Assembly (NCBI GenBank): GCA_016219875.1 | Contig: JACRJZ010000123.1 | Coordinates: forward strand, 30,595 to 94,594 | Source: Verrucomicrobiota bacterium | Lineage (GTDB): Bacteria; Verrucomicrobiota; Verrucomicrobiia; Limisphaerales; JACRJZ01 | Direction of reading: 5' to 3' | Length of the DNA stretch: 64,000 bases | In this document: in pieces, positions 1 through 8,739 of the stretch | How the letters are laid out: every line of letters begins with the position of its first letter | Numbering within the stretch: position 1 is the stretch's first letter | Notes under the pieces: generated by a model | What the model was told of the DNA's origin: nothing | Databases searched by the model: none | What the model saw: only the letters and a program-made list of their open reading frames with translations | Translations under genes and position numbers: made by a program

Positions 1-560
1 AGCTTCAACTCGCCGCCCGCGCCGCCGGTGACGACGCCGATGCGCCGGCAGACCGCCGGGCCGCAAGGCAGGAGACGCGGCGGGCTGCCGACCGCTCTCG
101 CCAGTCGCGCGGCCAGTTCGTCGCGGGTGAGGCGGGCGCTGCCTTGGAAGCCGAGAGGCCGGCCTTTCTCAAAGAAGAACGGACGCCGCTTTCTGAAGCC
201 GAGCGCCGCGCACAGCAGGACGTTGTTGCCCAGACGCGGGTGGCAATCCAGGGGCAGATGCGAGCTATAAACGGCGAGATCGTGGTCCAGCAGCAGGCGA
301 ATCAAGTCGAGGCGCTTTCCCGTCCACGGATGACTGCCGCCCCAGAACAGCCCGTGATGCACGATCAAAAGATTGGCCCCGGCTTCGACGGCGAGCCGCG
401 CCGTAGCCAAGCTGGCATCGACGGCGGCGGCGAGGCGTGAGATGCGGCCGGAGTTTCCGACCTGCAAGCCGTTCACCGCGCCCTCGTAGTCCGTGACTTG
501 ACTCGTCGCTAAGAGGCGGTCGCTGTAGCGGACCATGTGCTCAAGAGAGGCCGTTGTCAT
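1..560 (-). CDS. Nif3-like dinuclear metal centre protein (3' part outside window)
   Basis: Reading the minus strand from an ATG at 560 gives an open frame to the left edge, so only the N-terminal ~186 residues are present. Visible motifs are HHGLFWG (about residue 69) and SSHLPLD (about residue 102), the His/Asp metal-ligand motifs of the NIF3/YbgI family (also annotated as GTP cyclohydrolase I type 2 homologues). The N-terminus has the family's DYEGAVNGLQVG segment. Members form hexameric toroids with a dinuclear metal site; the physiological substrate is not settled, so I name only the family. It is transcribed away from the 703-1332 gene, with a 142-bp divergent spacer between them. Confidence 0.88.
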   Translation of the reverse strand, partial: MTTASLEHMVRYSDRLLATSQVTDYEGAVNGLQVGNSGRISRLAAAVDASLATARLAVEAGANLLIVHHGLFWGGSHPWTGKRLDLIRLLLDHDLAVYSSHLPLDCHPRLGNNVLLCAALGFRKRRPFFFEKGRPLGFQGSARLTRDELAARLARAVGSPPRLLPCGPAVCRRIGVVTGGAGGELK

Positions 561-702
561 GGGCGGATGGAAGCAGACGCCGACGGGTGGCGCAAGGCGC
601 GGTGGCGAAGTCGGCGCTCCGCCGGTGGCGGACGATTTCCCCGGTGCTGACCTGAAATCAGGTTGCCTCGGATGATTGGGTGGAGATAATCTCCCGCAGA
701 AT

Positions 703-1332
703 ATGAACGACTGGAACATCCAGAGTCGCGCCCATCAGTGCCAGGCCTGCGGCAAGTCTTACGCCGACAAGGAGCCGTATCACACGCTGCTCTTTGACGA
801 GAAGAAGGACTACCTGCGTCTGGACGTGTGCGAAACCTGCTGGAAGGGCCAGTACAGCCAGGGCGCCAACGAGCGCAAGGGCTTCATCTCTTATTGGCAA
901 GGCGTCTATGAAGCGCCGCCGCCCGCGCCGCCGGAGGCGATCAAGCGGGAAACCGCCGAGACGCTCTTGAGAAAGCTCATCGAACGGAACGACCCCCAGT
1001 TCACCGCCGCGGCGTTCATCCTGGCGGTCATGCTGGAACGCAAACGCCTGCTCAAGGTCAAGGAGCAGCATCAGAGCGAAGGCCGGCGCGTCTTCATCTA
1101 CGAACAGCCCAAGACGGGGGACGTGTTCACCATTCCGGATCCGCAGTTGCAGTTGGACCAGCTTGAAGAGGTCCAGCACGACGTGGCGGAACTGCTCGAG
1201 CACGGACTGCCCGGCGAAGCGGCGCCGGTCCCTGCCGCCCTCGAACCGCCCGCCTCACCCCCGACGGTGGCCAGCCCGGACCATTCCGCGCCGCCCGCCG
1301 TGCCGGCGCCCGCCGAACCCGCCGCCGCCTGA
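703..1332 (+). CDS. hypothetical protein with paired CxxC motifs
   Basis: A 209-residue soluble protein starting MNDWNIQSR. The N-terminal part holds CQAC (about residue 14) and CETC (about residue 45), spaced like a zinc knuckle. A helical, charged middle follows, and then a Pro/Ala-rich tail of about 45 residues that is probably disordered. An in-frame TTG at 676 would add nine residues; I prefer the ATG at 703, but no convincing ribosome-binding site decides it. It lies 13 bp before rnc on the same strand, so the two are probably co-transcribed. I do not recognise a named family. Zinc binding is inferred from the cysteines only. Confidence 0.7.
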   Translation: MNDWNIQSRAHQCQACGKSYADKEPYHTLLFDEKKDYLRLDVCETCWKGQYSQGANERKGFISYWQGVYEAPPPAPPEAIKRETAETLLRKLIERNDPQFTAAAFILAVMLERKRLLKVKEQHQSEGRRVFIYEQPKTGDVFTIPDPQLQLDQLEEVQHDVAELLEHGLPGEAAPVPAALEPPASPPTVASPDHSAPPAVPAPAEPAAA

Positions 1333-1345
1333 ACTTTTTCTTGCC

Positions 1346-2167
1346 GTGCCTCGCCTTACTGAATTCCAACTCCGACTCGGCTGGACTTTTCGCAGTCCAG
1401 AACTGCTCCGTCTGGCCCTCACGCACCCGTCGGTGGCGCACGAGCAAGCGGCCGACCTTCCGCACAACCAGCGGCTCGAGTTCCTCGGGGACGCGGTCCT
1501 GGGCATGATTTTGACCGCGGAGCTCTACGAGAAGTTCCCCCTGTTCGGGGAAGGCCCTCTGACCAAGGCCCGGGCCGAACTGGTGAACCGCCGTTCGCTG
1601 GCGGAGCAAGCCCGCCGGCTCGGCATGGGCGAGTGCTTGACCATGAGCCGCGGCGAAGCCGCCAGCGGCGGGCGACACCGCCAGTCCGCGCTCGCCGATG
1701 CGTTCGAAGCGGTGGTGGGCGCACTCTTCCTCGACGGCGGCCTGGAAGTGGCGCGGACTTTTCTGCGGAGTTGCTTTCAGGATTACTGGGGCGAACTCAC
1801 GGTGCTGCCGCGTCTGGACAACCCGAAAGGTGAACTTCAGGAGTTGCTGCAAGCCCGCTCGCCCGTGGCGCCGCGCTACCAGACCACTTCCGTCAGCGGC
1901 CCGGACCATGACCGTTCGTTCGAGTGCGCCGTACATCACCGCGGCGTCGAATTGGGCCGGGGCCGCGGCAAGAGCAAGAAAGCCGCGGAAAGCATGGCCG
2001 CCCAAGCGGCCCTGCAAAGGCTCAAGGAAGAGAATTCCACTCCCGCCCTTGCGTCGGCCAGCACGGGGAACGATGTTCCGCCGTCAGACACCATGCCGCA
2101 GGCACCGCCGCCCAGCGACAGCAGCCCGACCATCGATCCGCCAGCCGCGCCCATTCATGCCTCATGA
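1346..2167 (+). CDS. rnc: ribonuclease III
   Basis: Endoribonuclease that cuts double-stranded RNA, for example rRNA precursors. The 273-residue protein has the RNase III signature RLEFLGDAVLG (about residue 40) and the second acidic motif in ADAFEAVVGALFLDGG (about 118-133). A double-stranded-RNA-binding domain starts at NPKGELQELLQ (about 160) and ends near AAQAALQRL. A Pro/Ser-rich tail of about 45 residues follows and is longer than in most RNase III proteins. The start is a GTG at 1346 (VPRLTEFQLRLGW), the first plausible codon after the upstream stop at 1332. The 3' end overlaps the next gene by 11 nt, indicating one transcript. Confidence 0.93.
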   Translation: MPRLTEFQLRLGWTFRSPELLRLALTHPSVAHEQAADLPHNQRLEFLGDAVLGMILTAELYEKFPLFGEGPLTKARAELVNRRSLAEQARRLGMGECLTMSRGEAASGGRHRQSALADAFEAVVGALFLDGGLEVARTFLRSCFQDYWGELTVLPRLDNPKGELQELLQARSPVAPRYQTTSVSGPDHDRSFECAVHHRGVELGRGRGKSKKAAESMAAQAALQRLKEENSTPALASASTGNDVPPSDTMPQAPPPSDSSPTIDPPAAPIHAS

Positions 2168-4685
2168 AACCGACATAACGCCGGAGGCCGTACCCCGGCC
2201 GCCCTTGATGGCCGCCTGGGAACAAACGGCGCTGGGCGAGTTGGGCAAGCTGAGCCAGCAGATCGTGGCTTGCGTGCAGGAGGGCATCGTGGTCTATGAC
2301 CGCGACCTGCGCTACACGCTTTGGAATCCGTTCATGGAAAAGCTGACCGGCCAGCCCGCCGGCGAAGTGCTGGGCAAGCGTGGGCCGGACATTCATCCGC
2401 ACCTCAAACGCCACGGCGTGGACGTGTTGTTGGAGCGCGCGCTGGCGGGCCATCCGAGTTCCACGTTTGACTTTCCGTATTCCCAGACGCGCACCGGCTG
2501 GTCTGGCTGGGTTTCCGGGCGCGCCACCCCGCTGCGCAACGCGCACGGCGAAATCGTCGGCGTCATCAGCGTCCTGCAGGACATCACCAAGCGGAAGCGC
2601 GCGGAAGAGGCGCTGGTCGCGAACGAACTGCGCTACCGGCAGTTGTTCGAGGACAACCCGCAGCCCATGTTCGTCTATGATTTGGAGACGATGGGCTTCC
2701 TGGCCGTGAACGACGCCGCCATGCGCCACTACGGCTACACCCGCGAGGAGTTCCTCTTCATGAAGTTCGACGACCTCCTGGCGCCCGACGACCTCCCCGG
2801 TGCCTTGCCCAATAGCGGCGGACACGGGAACGCGCTTTACGAGGCGCGTTTGTGGCGGCACCAGACCAAGGACGGCAGCATCATCGACATCGAGATCACC
2901 TCGCACGTCATCGACTTCTCCAGCCGCCGCGCGGTGCTGGTGCTGGCGGACGACGTGACGTTGCGCCGCCAGGCCGAGACGGCGTTGCGGGAGAGCGAAA
3001 CCAAGTACCGCACTCTCATCGAGACGGCGGAGGACGCGATCTTTCTGGCGGACGCCGAGAGCGGGAAAATCCTCGAAGCCAACCGCCGCGCCGAAACCTT
3101 GCTGGGCCTGCCGCGGCATCGCATCGTGGGCCTGCACCAGGTCGAGTTGCATCCGCCCGAGCAGGCGGCGCATTACCGCGATATTTTCCGCCGCTTCGTG
3201 CGCGACCGCGCCAAACCGCCGCGCGACCTGATGGTCTGGCACCGCGCGGGCCGGCGCATCCCCGTCGATATCGCGGCCAGCGTGGTCGAACTGGGCGGAC
3301 GCCGGCTCGTCCAGGGCATCTTTCGGGACATCACCGAACGGAAGCGCGCGGAAGAGGCGCTGGCGCGGCGCACGCGCCAGTTTGAGGCGCTCTCCCGTGC
3401 CAACCGCCAACTCATCGCGGCGCTGGAGGTCCCCGCCATTCTGCGCACGCTCGTCACGTCCGCCCTGGAACTGGTCGATGGCACCACGGGCACGGTCGGG
3501 TTGGTGCATGAGGACAAACTTCTGTTCACCGAGTATTGCGCCCACGGGACCTGGAAGCCGATCGACTTCAAGTTTGCTTCCGGCCACGGCGTCGAAGGCT
3601 ACGTGCTGGCCACGTCGCTGTCGTACTTGTGCAACGAGCCGTTGCAGGATCCGCTGGTCGTCCCGGAATTCCAGAAGGCGCTCGGGTTCCACAACCTGAT
3701 CGCCGCTCCCATCCTCAGCCACGACGGCACGCTGCTGGGCTGCGTGGAGATTCACAACGCCGCGCACCAGGGCCAGTTTGAGGAAAGCGACCTGACCATG
3801 CTGGAATGCCTGGCCGCCAGCGCGGCCATTGCCATCGGCAACGCCCGGACCCTGGCCGCCCGACGGCAGGCCGAGGCCCGCTACCACCGGCTGGCCAGGG
3901 ACGTGCATGACGTGATCTGGTCCGTGGACATGGACCTGCGCTTTGCGGACCTCACGCCCTCGTCGAAAGAACTGTTCGGCTACACGCCGGAAGAACTCAT
4001 TGGCCGCTCCGTGTTCGACCTGATGACACCGGCTTCGGTCGAGACGGTTAAGGGACTTGTCGGCCCTGGCCTCAAGACCCATCGGCTCGGGCAGCGGAGC
4101 GAGTCCTGGTCGCGGACCATCGAAGTCGAACACCTCCGCAAGGACGGCGCCACGGTCTGGGCCGAGGCGAAGTTCCGCTTGCTGTTGGACGAGAACAAAA
4201 AGCCTGTCGGCTTCGTCGGCACCACGCGCGACATCACCGAACGCCGTCAGGCCCGCGCGCACCTGGAGAGGTCCCTGGCGCTGGCCGCTGCCACCCTGGA
4301 GTCGATCTCCGACGGCATTCTCATCGTCGATACCGAGGGTCGCATGGTGGGCTTCAACCAAACGTTCGTCCACATGTGGCGCATCCCGAAGGCCGTCGTG
4401 GAATCGCGCGATGACGAGAAGGCCGTGAAGTTCGTCACCAGCCAACTCAAGGATCCCCAAGGCTTCCAGGCGAAGGTGAAACAGCTTTACGCCACTCCTG
4501 ACGCCGAGAGCCACGACTACATCGAGTTCAAGGACGGCCGCATGTTCGAGCGGTTTTCCAAGCCGCAACGCGTGGCAGGCGAGGTCGCGGGCCGGGTGTG
4601 GAGTTTCCGTGACGTGACCGGGCGTTTCGAGGCCAAGGCCGCCCGTGCAGCCAAACTCAAGGCCAGAAAGAAACCAGCTCCGTAA
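2157..4685 (+). CDS. multi-PAS/GAF sensor protein without kinase domain
   Basis: An 842-residue cytoplasmic sensor. Domains in order: PAS (about 30-145), PAS (155-270, starting LRYRQLFEDNP), PAS (280-400, ETKYRTLIETAEDAI), GAF (405-565, SRANRQLIAALEVPAI), PAS (572-695) and a divergent PAS (702-825). Several PAC ends read DITKRKRAEEAL or DITERKRAEEAL. No histidine-kinase, GGDEF, EAL or HTH domain follows; the protein ends in a Lys/Ala-rich stretch. The ATG at 2157 overlaps the rnc stop. The hybrid histidine kinase begins 97 bp downstream, and its first PAS closely resembles the third PAS here, so this may be a sensory partner of that kinase. That partnership is inference. No transmembrane segment is apparent. 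Confidence 0.88.
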   Translation: MPHETDITPEAVPRPPLMAAWEQTALGELGKLSQQIVACVQEGIVVYDRDLRYTLWNPFMEKLTGQPAGEVLGKRGPDIHPHLKRHGVDVLLERALAGHPSSTFDFPYSQTRTGWSGWVSGRATPLRNAHGEIVGVISVLQDITKRKRAEEALVANELRYRQLFEDNPQPMFVYDLETMGFLAVNDAAMRHYGYTREEFLFMKFDDLLAPDDLPGALPNSGGHGNALYEARLWRHQTKDGSIIDIEITSHVIDFSSRRAVLVLADDVTLRRQAETALRESETKYRTLIETAEDAIFLADAESGKILEANRRAETLLGLPRHRIVGLHQVELHPPEQAAHYRDIFRRFVRDRAKPPRDLMVWHRAGRRIPVDIAASVVELGGRRLVQGIFRDITERKRAEEALARRTRQFEALSRANRQLIAALEVPAILRTLVTSALELVDGTTGTVGLVHEDKLLFTEYCAHGTWKPIDFKFASGHGVEGYVLATSLSYLCNEPLQDPLVVPEFQKALGFHNLIAAPILSHDGTLLGCVEIHNAAHQGQFEESDLTMLECLAASAAIAIGNARTLAARRQAEARYHRLARDVHDVIWSVDMDLRFADLTPSSKELFGYTPEELIGRSVFDLMTPASVETVKGLVGPGLKTHRLGQRSESWSRTIEVEHLRKDGATVWAEAKFRLLLDENKKPVGFVGTTRDITERRQARAHLERSLALAAATLESISDGILIVDTEGRMVGFNQTFVHMWRIPKAVVESRDDEKAVKFVTSQLKDPQGFQAKVKQLYATPDAESHDYIEFKDGRMFERFSKPQRVAGEVAGRVWSFRDVTGRFEAKAARAAKLKARKKPAP

Positions 4686-4782
4686 CCGGTTCGGTTCGGC
4701 GTGCGTCTTCCCCCGTCGGGTGGCTGTGGCAGGCCGCCTCTTGAAATCAAACGCCGAGATTGAACTCCGCCGATCACAAACC

Positions 4783-7164
4783 ATGAACGGCCAGATCAGC
4801 GCTCCGTCGCAGACGCCCCAGGATTCGGGGCGATCCCGCGTCTGCGCGGCGTGCGATCCACTTTGGGCCGAGGCCGAGGCGCGTCATCGCGCGCTCCTCG
4901 AGGCGGCGCACGACGCGATCATTCTGGCCGACGCGGACAGCGGCGTCATCCTCGATGCCAACCGCCAGGCGGGGCGGCTCCTTGGTTTGCCGGTGGAACG
5001 GATCATCGGCCTGCACCAGACCGGGATTCATCCGCCCGACGAAGCCGGGCGGTACCGCGAGGTCTTCACCAACCTGGCGGCGGGCGGCGGCCTCGCTTCA
5101 GGCCGGCTGTTTGTGCGGCACAGCAGCGGGCGGGACATTCCAGTGGAGATCGGGTCGAGCACGATCCAGTTGGGCGCGCGGCGCGTGGTGTACGGCGTCT
5201 TCCGCGACATCACCGAACGGCTGCTTTCGGAGGAGGCCTTGCGTCTTCAAAGCGCCGCGCTGGAGTCCGCCGGCAACGGCGTCGTGATCACGGATCGCCG
5301 GGGAGAGATCGCCTGGGTCAATCCCGCCTTTACGCGATTGACCGGCTACACCCAGGACGAGGTCGCCGGGCGCAACGCGAACATTCTGAAGTCGGGCCGG
5401 CACCCGCCGGAGTTCTACGCGGCGTTGTGGCGGACGGTCTTGAACGGGCAGGTCTGGGAGTCGGAGATCACCAACCGCCGCAAGGACGGCACGCTCTACA
5501 CCCAGGACATCATCATCACTCCGGTGCGCGACCCGCGCGGAACGATCACGCATTTCATCGCCATCCAGCAGGACATTACTCAACGGAAACGCATGGAGGT
5601 GGAACTGCGCGAATCGCAGCAGCGGTTCGAGCACATTTTCAAGTCCAACCCTGGCGCCATCACCATCCATGCCGCCTCGGACTTCCGGTTGCTGGACGCG
5701 AACGACAGCTTTCTGGAGCCGCTGGGCTACACGCGCGAGGAAGTCATCGGCCGCACGCCGGCCGAACTGGGTCTGGTGGCGGACGCGGCGGAAGGCGAAC
5801 GGCTGCGGGAAGCCCTCCGGCGGGACGGGCGGTTGCGCAACTTTGAAATCCGTTTCCGCGGCCGGACCGGCCAGATTCTGGACGTGTTGATGACCGTGGA
5901 GCCGGTGCAACTCGGGTCCGAGCCTTGCCTGCTTGCCACCGCCAACGACATCACCCGTTGGAAGCAGCAGCAACAGGAACTGGAGGAGCAACTCCGACGG
6001 GCGCAGAAACTCGAAAGCGTAGGCACGCTGGCCGGCGGCGTGGCGCACGACTTCAACAACATCCTCACGGTCATCCAGGGCCACGCCCATCTGCTCCTGG
6101 GCGACAGCTCGCGTTCCGCGGCGGACCAGGAATCAGTGCGGCAGATTGTCGATGCCGCCGAGCGCGCGGCCAATCTCACGCGCCAGTTGCTGACCTTCAG
6201 CCGCCGCCAGCCCATGCAGCGCCGGGCCCTCGACTTGAACGAGGTGGTGGGCAACATGACCCGGATGCTCCGGCGCATCATCGGCGAGGACATCCAACTC
6301 GAGATCAAATGCCCCGCGCGGGTCCCGCTGGTCATGGCCGACACCGGCATGATTGAGCAGGTGCTCATGAACCTGGCGGTCAACAGCCGCGACGCGATTC
6401 ACGTCCGCAGCTCCTCCGCCGAACCGGGCCGGCTGGTCATCGGGACCGAGGCAGCCACCGTCATGCCGTCCGGTGGCCGGGACCCGCTGGTGCGTCCGCT
6501 GGGTGAATACGTTTGCCTGAGCGTGCAGGACAACGGCTGCGGCATCCCGCCGGAAATCCGCGACCGGATTTACGATCCGTTTTTCACCACCAAGGACGTT
6601 GGCAAAGGCACCGGCCTCGGGCTGGCCACGGTCCACGGCATTGTGGCCGAGCACGGTGGTTGGATCGACCTGGACTCGGGCGTGAATGCGGGCACCACCT
6701 TCCGCATCTACTTGCCCGCCTGCCGGCAGGACGAAGCCAGCCCGGCCCACCTCAAGAAAGCGGCGCCTGTCCGCGGCGGCCACGAAACGATTCTGTTGGT
6801 GGAAGATGAAACCGGCCTGCGCGATCTGGCCAAGGAAGTGTTGACGCGGTACGGCTACCATGTGATCTCCGCCCACTCCGGCCGCCACGCGTTGGAGGTG
6901 TGGGACCAGCATCAAGGGCAGTTCGATCTTCTGCTCACGGACATCATCATGCCGGAGGGCCTGGACGGCTGCCAACTGGCCCAGCAACTCGAAGCGCGCA
7001 AACCGGACTTGAAAGTGATCTACACCACCGGCTATAGCCCGGACATCGTCGGCTGGGACTTCCACTTCCTGCGCGGTGACGGCATCCATTTCCTCCAGAA
7101 ACCCTACCCGCCCCAGGAACTGGCCAAAGTCGTGCGCGACTGCCTGGATGGGCACGTGAAGTGA
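4783..7164 (+). CDS. PAS hybrid histidine kinase with receiver domain
   Basis: A 793-residue hybrid sensor kinase with no membrane segment. Three PAS domains (about 33-150, 154-270, 275-395) are followed by a HisKA domain with the H-box GGVAHDFNNIL (about 423), a HATPase_c domain with N-box LMNLAVNSRDAI, DNGCGIP and GKGTGLGLATVHG, and a C-terminal receiver (about 667-790) with LLVEDE, the phospho-acceptor in LLTDIIMPEG, and a KPY motif. It can therefore autophosphorylate and pass phosphate to its own receiver. No separate response regulator or HPt protein lies nearby. I chose ATG 4783 (MNGQISAPSQ); a longer in-frame reading starts inside the upstream gene and is less likely. A CAAC pair sits at about residue 22. 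Confidence 0.92.
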   Translation: MNGQISAPSQTPQDSGRSRVCAACDPLWAEAEARHRALLEAAHDAIILADADSGVILDANRQAGRLLGLPVERIIGLHQTGIHPPDEAGRYREVFTNLAAGGGLASGRLFVRHSSGRDIPVEIGSSTIQLGARRVVYGVFRDITERLLSEEALRLQSAALESAGNGVVITDRRGEIAWVNPAFTRLTGYTQDEVAGRNANILKSGRHPPEFYAALWRTVLNGQVWESEITNRRKDGTLYTQDIIITPVRDPRGTITHFIAIQQDITQRKRMEVELRESQQRFEHIFKSNPGAITIHAASDFRLLDANDSFLEPLGYTREEVIGRTPAELGLVADAAEGERLREALRRDGRLRNFEIRFRGRTGQILDVLMTVEPVQLGSEPCLLATANDITRWKQQQQELEEQLRRAQKLESVGTLAGGVAHDFNNILTVIQGHAHLLLGDSSRSAADQESVRQIVDAAERAANLTRQLLTFSRRQPMQRRALDLNEVVGNMTRMLRRIIGEDIQLEIKCPARVPLVMADTGMIEQVLMNLAVNSRDAIHVRSSSAEPGRLVIGTEAATVMPSGGRDPLVRPLGEYVCLSVQDNGCGIPPEIRDRIYDPFFTTKDVGKGTGLGLATVHGIVAEHGGWIDLDSGVNAGTTFRIYLPACRQDEASPAHLKKAAPVRGGHETILLVEDETGLRDLAKEVLTRYGYHVISAHSGRHALEVWDQHQGQFDLLLTDIIMPEGLDGCQLAQQLEARKPDLKVIYTTGYSPDIVGWDFHFLRGDGIHFLQKPYPPQELAKVVRDCLDGHVK

Positions 7165-7190
7165 GCGGGGACGGGATGAGGTGGAATGGT

Positions 7191-7390
7191 GAAGCGTTGA
7201 AGCGATGAACCTAGACGGAGCCGTTGACGCAAAGGCGCAGAGACGCAGGAGATGGAAAGGGCACGTTCGGTGGAGGGCAGGAGTGGTCACCTTTTGGCTG
7301 AAGCCTGCTGGTTCTCAAAGCCTCTGCGCCTTTGCGGCTTCGCGCCTTTGCGTTAAGGGCAAATGCTCCGTTTAGGTTCAACGCTTCAAC
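7191..7390. repeat. palindromic element, family H
   Basis: About 200 bp between two convergent genes. The ends are inverted copies: GAACCTAGACGGAGC near 7207 pairs with GCTCCGTTTAGGTTC near 7365-7379, and the octamer array GAAGCGTTGAAGCG outside the left end is mirrored by CAACGCTTCAAC on the right. Inside the arms are GACGCAAAGGCGCAGAG (left) and CTCTGCGCCTTTGCG (right). It fills almost the whole spacer and contains no gene. Confidence 0.85.
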
Positions 7391-7398
7391 GTCTCCCC

Positions 7399-8076
7399 TC
7401 AGTGACAGCACGCGCCCGTGGCCAAGTCCGGACTGACGTACGGAATCCCCAGGGACAATCCGCGCAGAATCAGTAAGGCGGCGACGAGAAAAATTGAAAC
7501 CGGCACCGCCTGGCGCAGCCTCAGCCGGAGCGAGAGCGGCACAAGTTTCCCCGAAAGCCCGATCGCGAGCATCATCGGCGTCGTGCCAGCGCCGAATGCC
7601 GCCATGTACATGGCCCCGTCGGAAATTCCTCCGGCCACGGTGGCGCCGGCGCAGGCCACATAAACCAGTCCGCACGGAAGCAGCCCGTTGAGCAAACCCA
7701 GCACCGCCAACGCGGCGAAGGATCGCCGTCGCAGCAAGGTGGCCATGCCCAACTTCAGGCGCTCGACCAGTCGCGTGATCGGCAGCCACGTCTCCAGCTT
7801 CCGCGACGCGACGAGGCCAACGAGGAGCGCGACGCCGAGCGCGAGGGAGAGCCAGCGTTGCACGCCGACCAGCAGCAGTGTCTTGCCCGCCAACCCGAAG
7901 ACCAGACCCAGCGCGCAGTAGGTGACGATGCGACCGAGGTTGTAGGCCACTCGGCCCGCGACGAATCGCGTCGAGCCGCCGCCGGCCGTCGGCAGGGCCA
8001 ACGCCAACGGCCCGCACATGCCCGCGCAGTGCAGGCTGCCGCACAAACCGAGGAGGAATGCGGTCCAAAGTTCCAT
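7399..8076 (-). CDS. TauE/SafE (DsbD_2-type) membrane protein of the cbb3 locus
   Basis: A 225-residue integral membrane protein with about six hydrophobic segments. It begins with the conserved SLHCAGMCGPLALALP motif (Cys pair within HCAGMCG), has LLPCGLVYVA in the second half, and ends CCH. Proteins of this family are regularly found in cco/fix clusters and are thought to act in copper or haem handling during oxidase assembly; that role is inferred here from context. It is the last gene of the minus-strand cbb3 operon. Its ATG at 8076 lies two bases after the ccoH stop, so translation is probably coupled. Confidence 0.82.
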   Translation of the reverse strand: MELWTAFLLGLCGSLHCAGMCGPLALALPTAGGGSTRFVAGRVAYNLGRIVTYCALGLVFGLAGKTLLLVGVQRWLSLALGVALLVGLVASRKLETWLPITRLVERLKLGMATLLRRRSFAALAVLGLLNGLLPCGLVYVACAGATVAGGISDGAMYMAAFGAGTTPMMLAIGLSGKLVPLSLRLRLRQAVPVSIFLVAALLILRGLSLGIPYVSPDLATGACCH

Positions 8077-8078
8077 GT

Positions 8079-8693
8079 TCAGCGTGCGGTGGTTGCCAGC
8101 GAATGACCTTGGTTCTGTGGGCGTAGCGGCGGCCCGGCAGAGCGCCGCAGTCTTTCCGCGTGAAGGGCAGCACGGCGGCGCTCTGCCGAGACGCCGCTAC
8201 GGGGTCTTGCCATCGGCTCCGAACTCGCTGCGTTGGTCAGGCCCTGCTCCAGCCAGTATTCGCGTTGCCCCACGTTCCACGCCACGCGGACCTTCCAGAG
8301 TCCGGGCAGGAGGCCGGCGGTGTCGAGGATTTGCACGCCTTGCGAGTCCGGTTTCAAGGCGAAGTGGCGGTCCAGTCCGGCGGCCGAGGGGCGATAAAGA
8401 TGAATCGCGCCCTGGGTCTCTGGCCGCGCGTGTTCGGGCGGCACCGTGATCGTGATGCGTCCTCGTGCGGGGTCGAAGGTGATGGCGGCGTTCGTGCCGA
8501 GTTGTGTCGCGCGGTCCTGGCGCTCCATCTGTTTCTGGAAGCGGATTTCCTGTTCGTAGTAATCGCGGCTGACCAACTCGGCGCGCTGCGAACTGGCCAG
8601 CACAATGAGGGCAGCGGTGCCGAGACCGAACACCACAAACGCCAACACGATGCCCAGCGGCCAAGGATTGAAACGTTTCGGGTCGGCACTCAT
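8079..8693 (-). CDS. ccoH: FixH/CcoH cbb3 assembly protein with repeat-encoded tail
   Basis: A 204-residue protein with one N-terminal membrane segment (NPWPLGIVLAFVVFGLGTAAL) and a periplasmic FixH domain that includes SRDYYEQEIRFQKQMERQ and GLWKVRVAWNVGQREYWLEQ. FixH/CcoH supports assembly and stability of cbb3 oxidase. The start MSADPKRF at 8693 is well placed; longer readings run into repeat sequence. The last ~40 codons (from about residue 164) are unusual: they are encoded by palindromic element A1 (8122-8201) and give an Arg/Ala-rich stretch unlike FixH. An ancestral stop near residue 160 was probably lost when the element arrived. Confidence 0.85.
   Translation of the reverse strand: MSADPKRFNPWPLGIVLAFVVFGLGTAALIVLASSQRAELVSRDYYEQEIRFQKQMERQDRATQLGTNAAITFDPARGRITITVPPEHARPETQGAIHLYRPSAAGLDRHFALKPDSQGVQILDTAGLLPGLWKVRVAWNVGQREYWLEQGLTNAASSEPMARPRSGVSAERRRAALHAERLRRSAGPPLRPQNQGHSLATTAR
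8122..8201. repeat. palindromic element A1, inside ccoH 3' end
   Basis: Left arm CGTAGCGGCGGCCCGGCAGA (from 8122) and right arm TCTGCCGAGACGCCGCTACG (to 8201) are near-perfect inverted copies around a ~25-bp loop. The same arms occur at 22554-22644. This copy is translated as the C-terminal tail of ccoH. Confidence 0.88.
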
Positions 8694-8700
8694 CGCGGGG

Positions 8701-8730
8701 AGTTCAAAGTTCAAAGTTCGAGGTTCAAAG
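8701..8730 (-). repeat. heptamer tandem repeat before ccoH
   Basis: Read on the minus strand this is GAACCTC GAACTTT GAACTTT GAACT, ending 7 bp before the ccoH ATG at 8693. The same unit precedes the exbB-like gene at 61683-61708. No classical Shine-Dalgarno sequence is visible between the array and the start. Confidence 0.8.
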
Positions 8731-8739
8731 GCACCCCCC

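Noticed and set aside
2022..4784. Minus-strand 920-codon open frame opposite the PAS/GAF gene
   Set aside because: Shadow of a high-GC gene. The plus strand has clear PAS and GAF motifs; the minus frame has no recognisable domain and biased composition.
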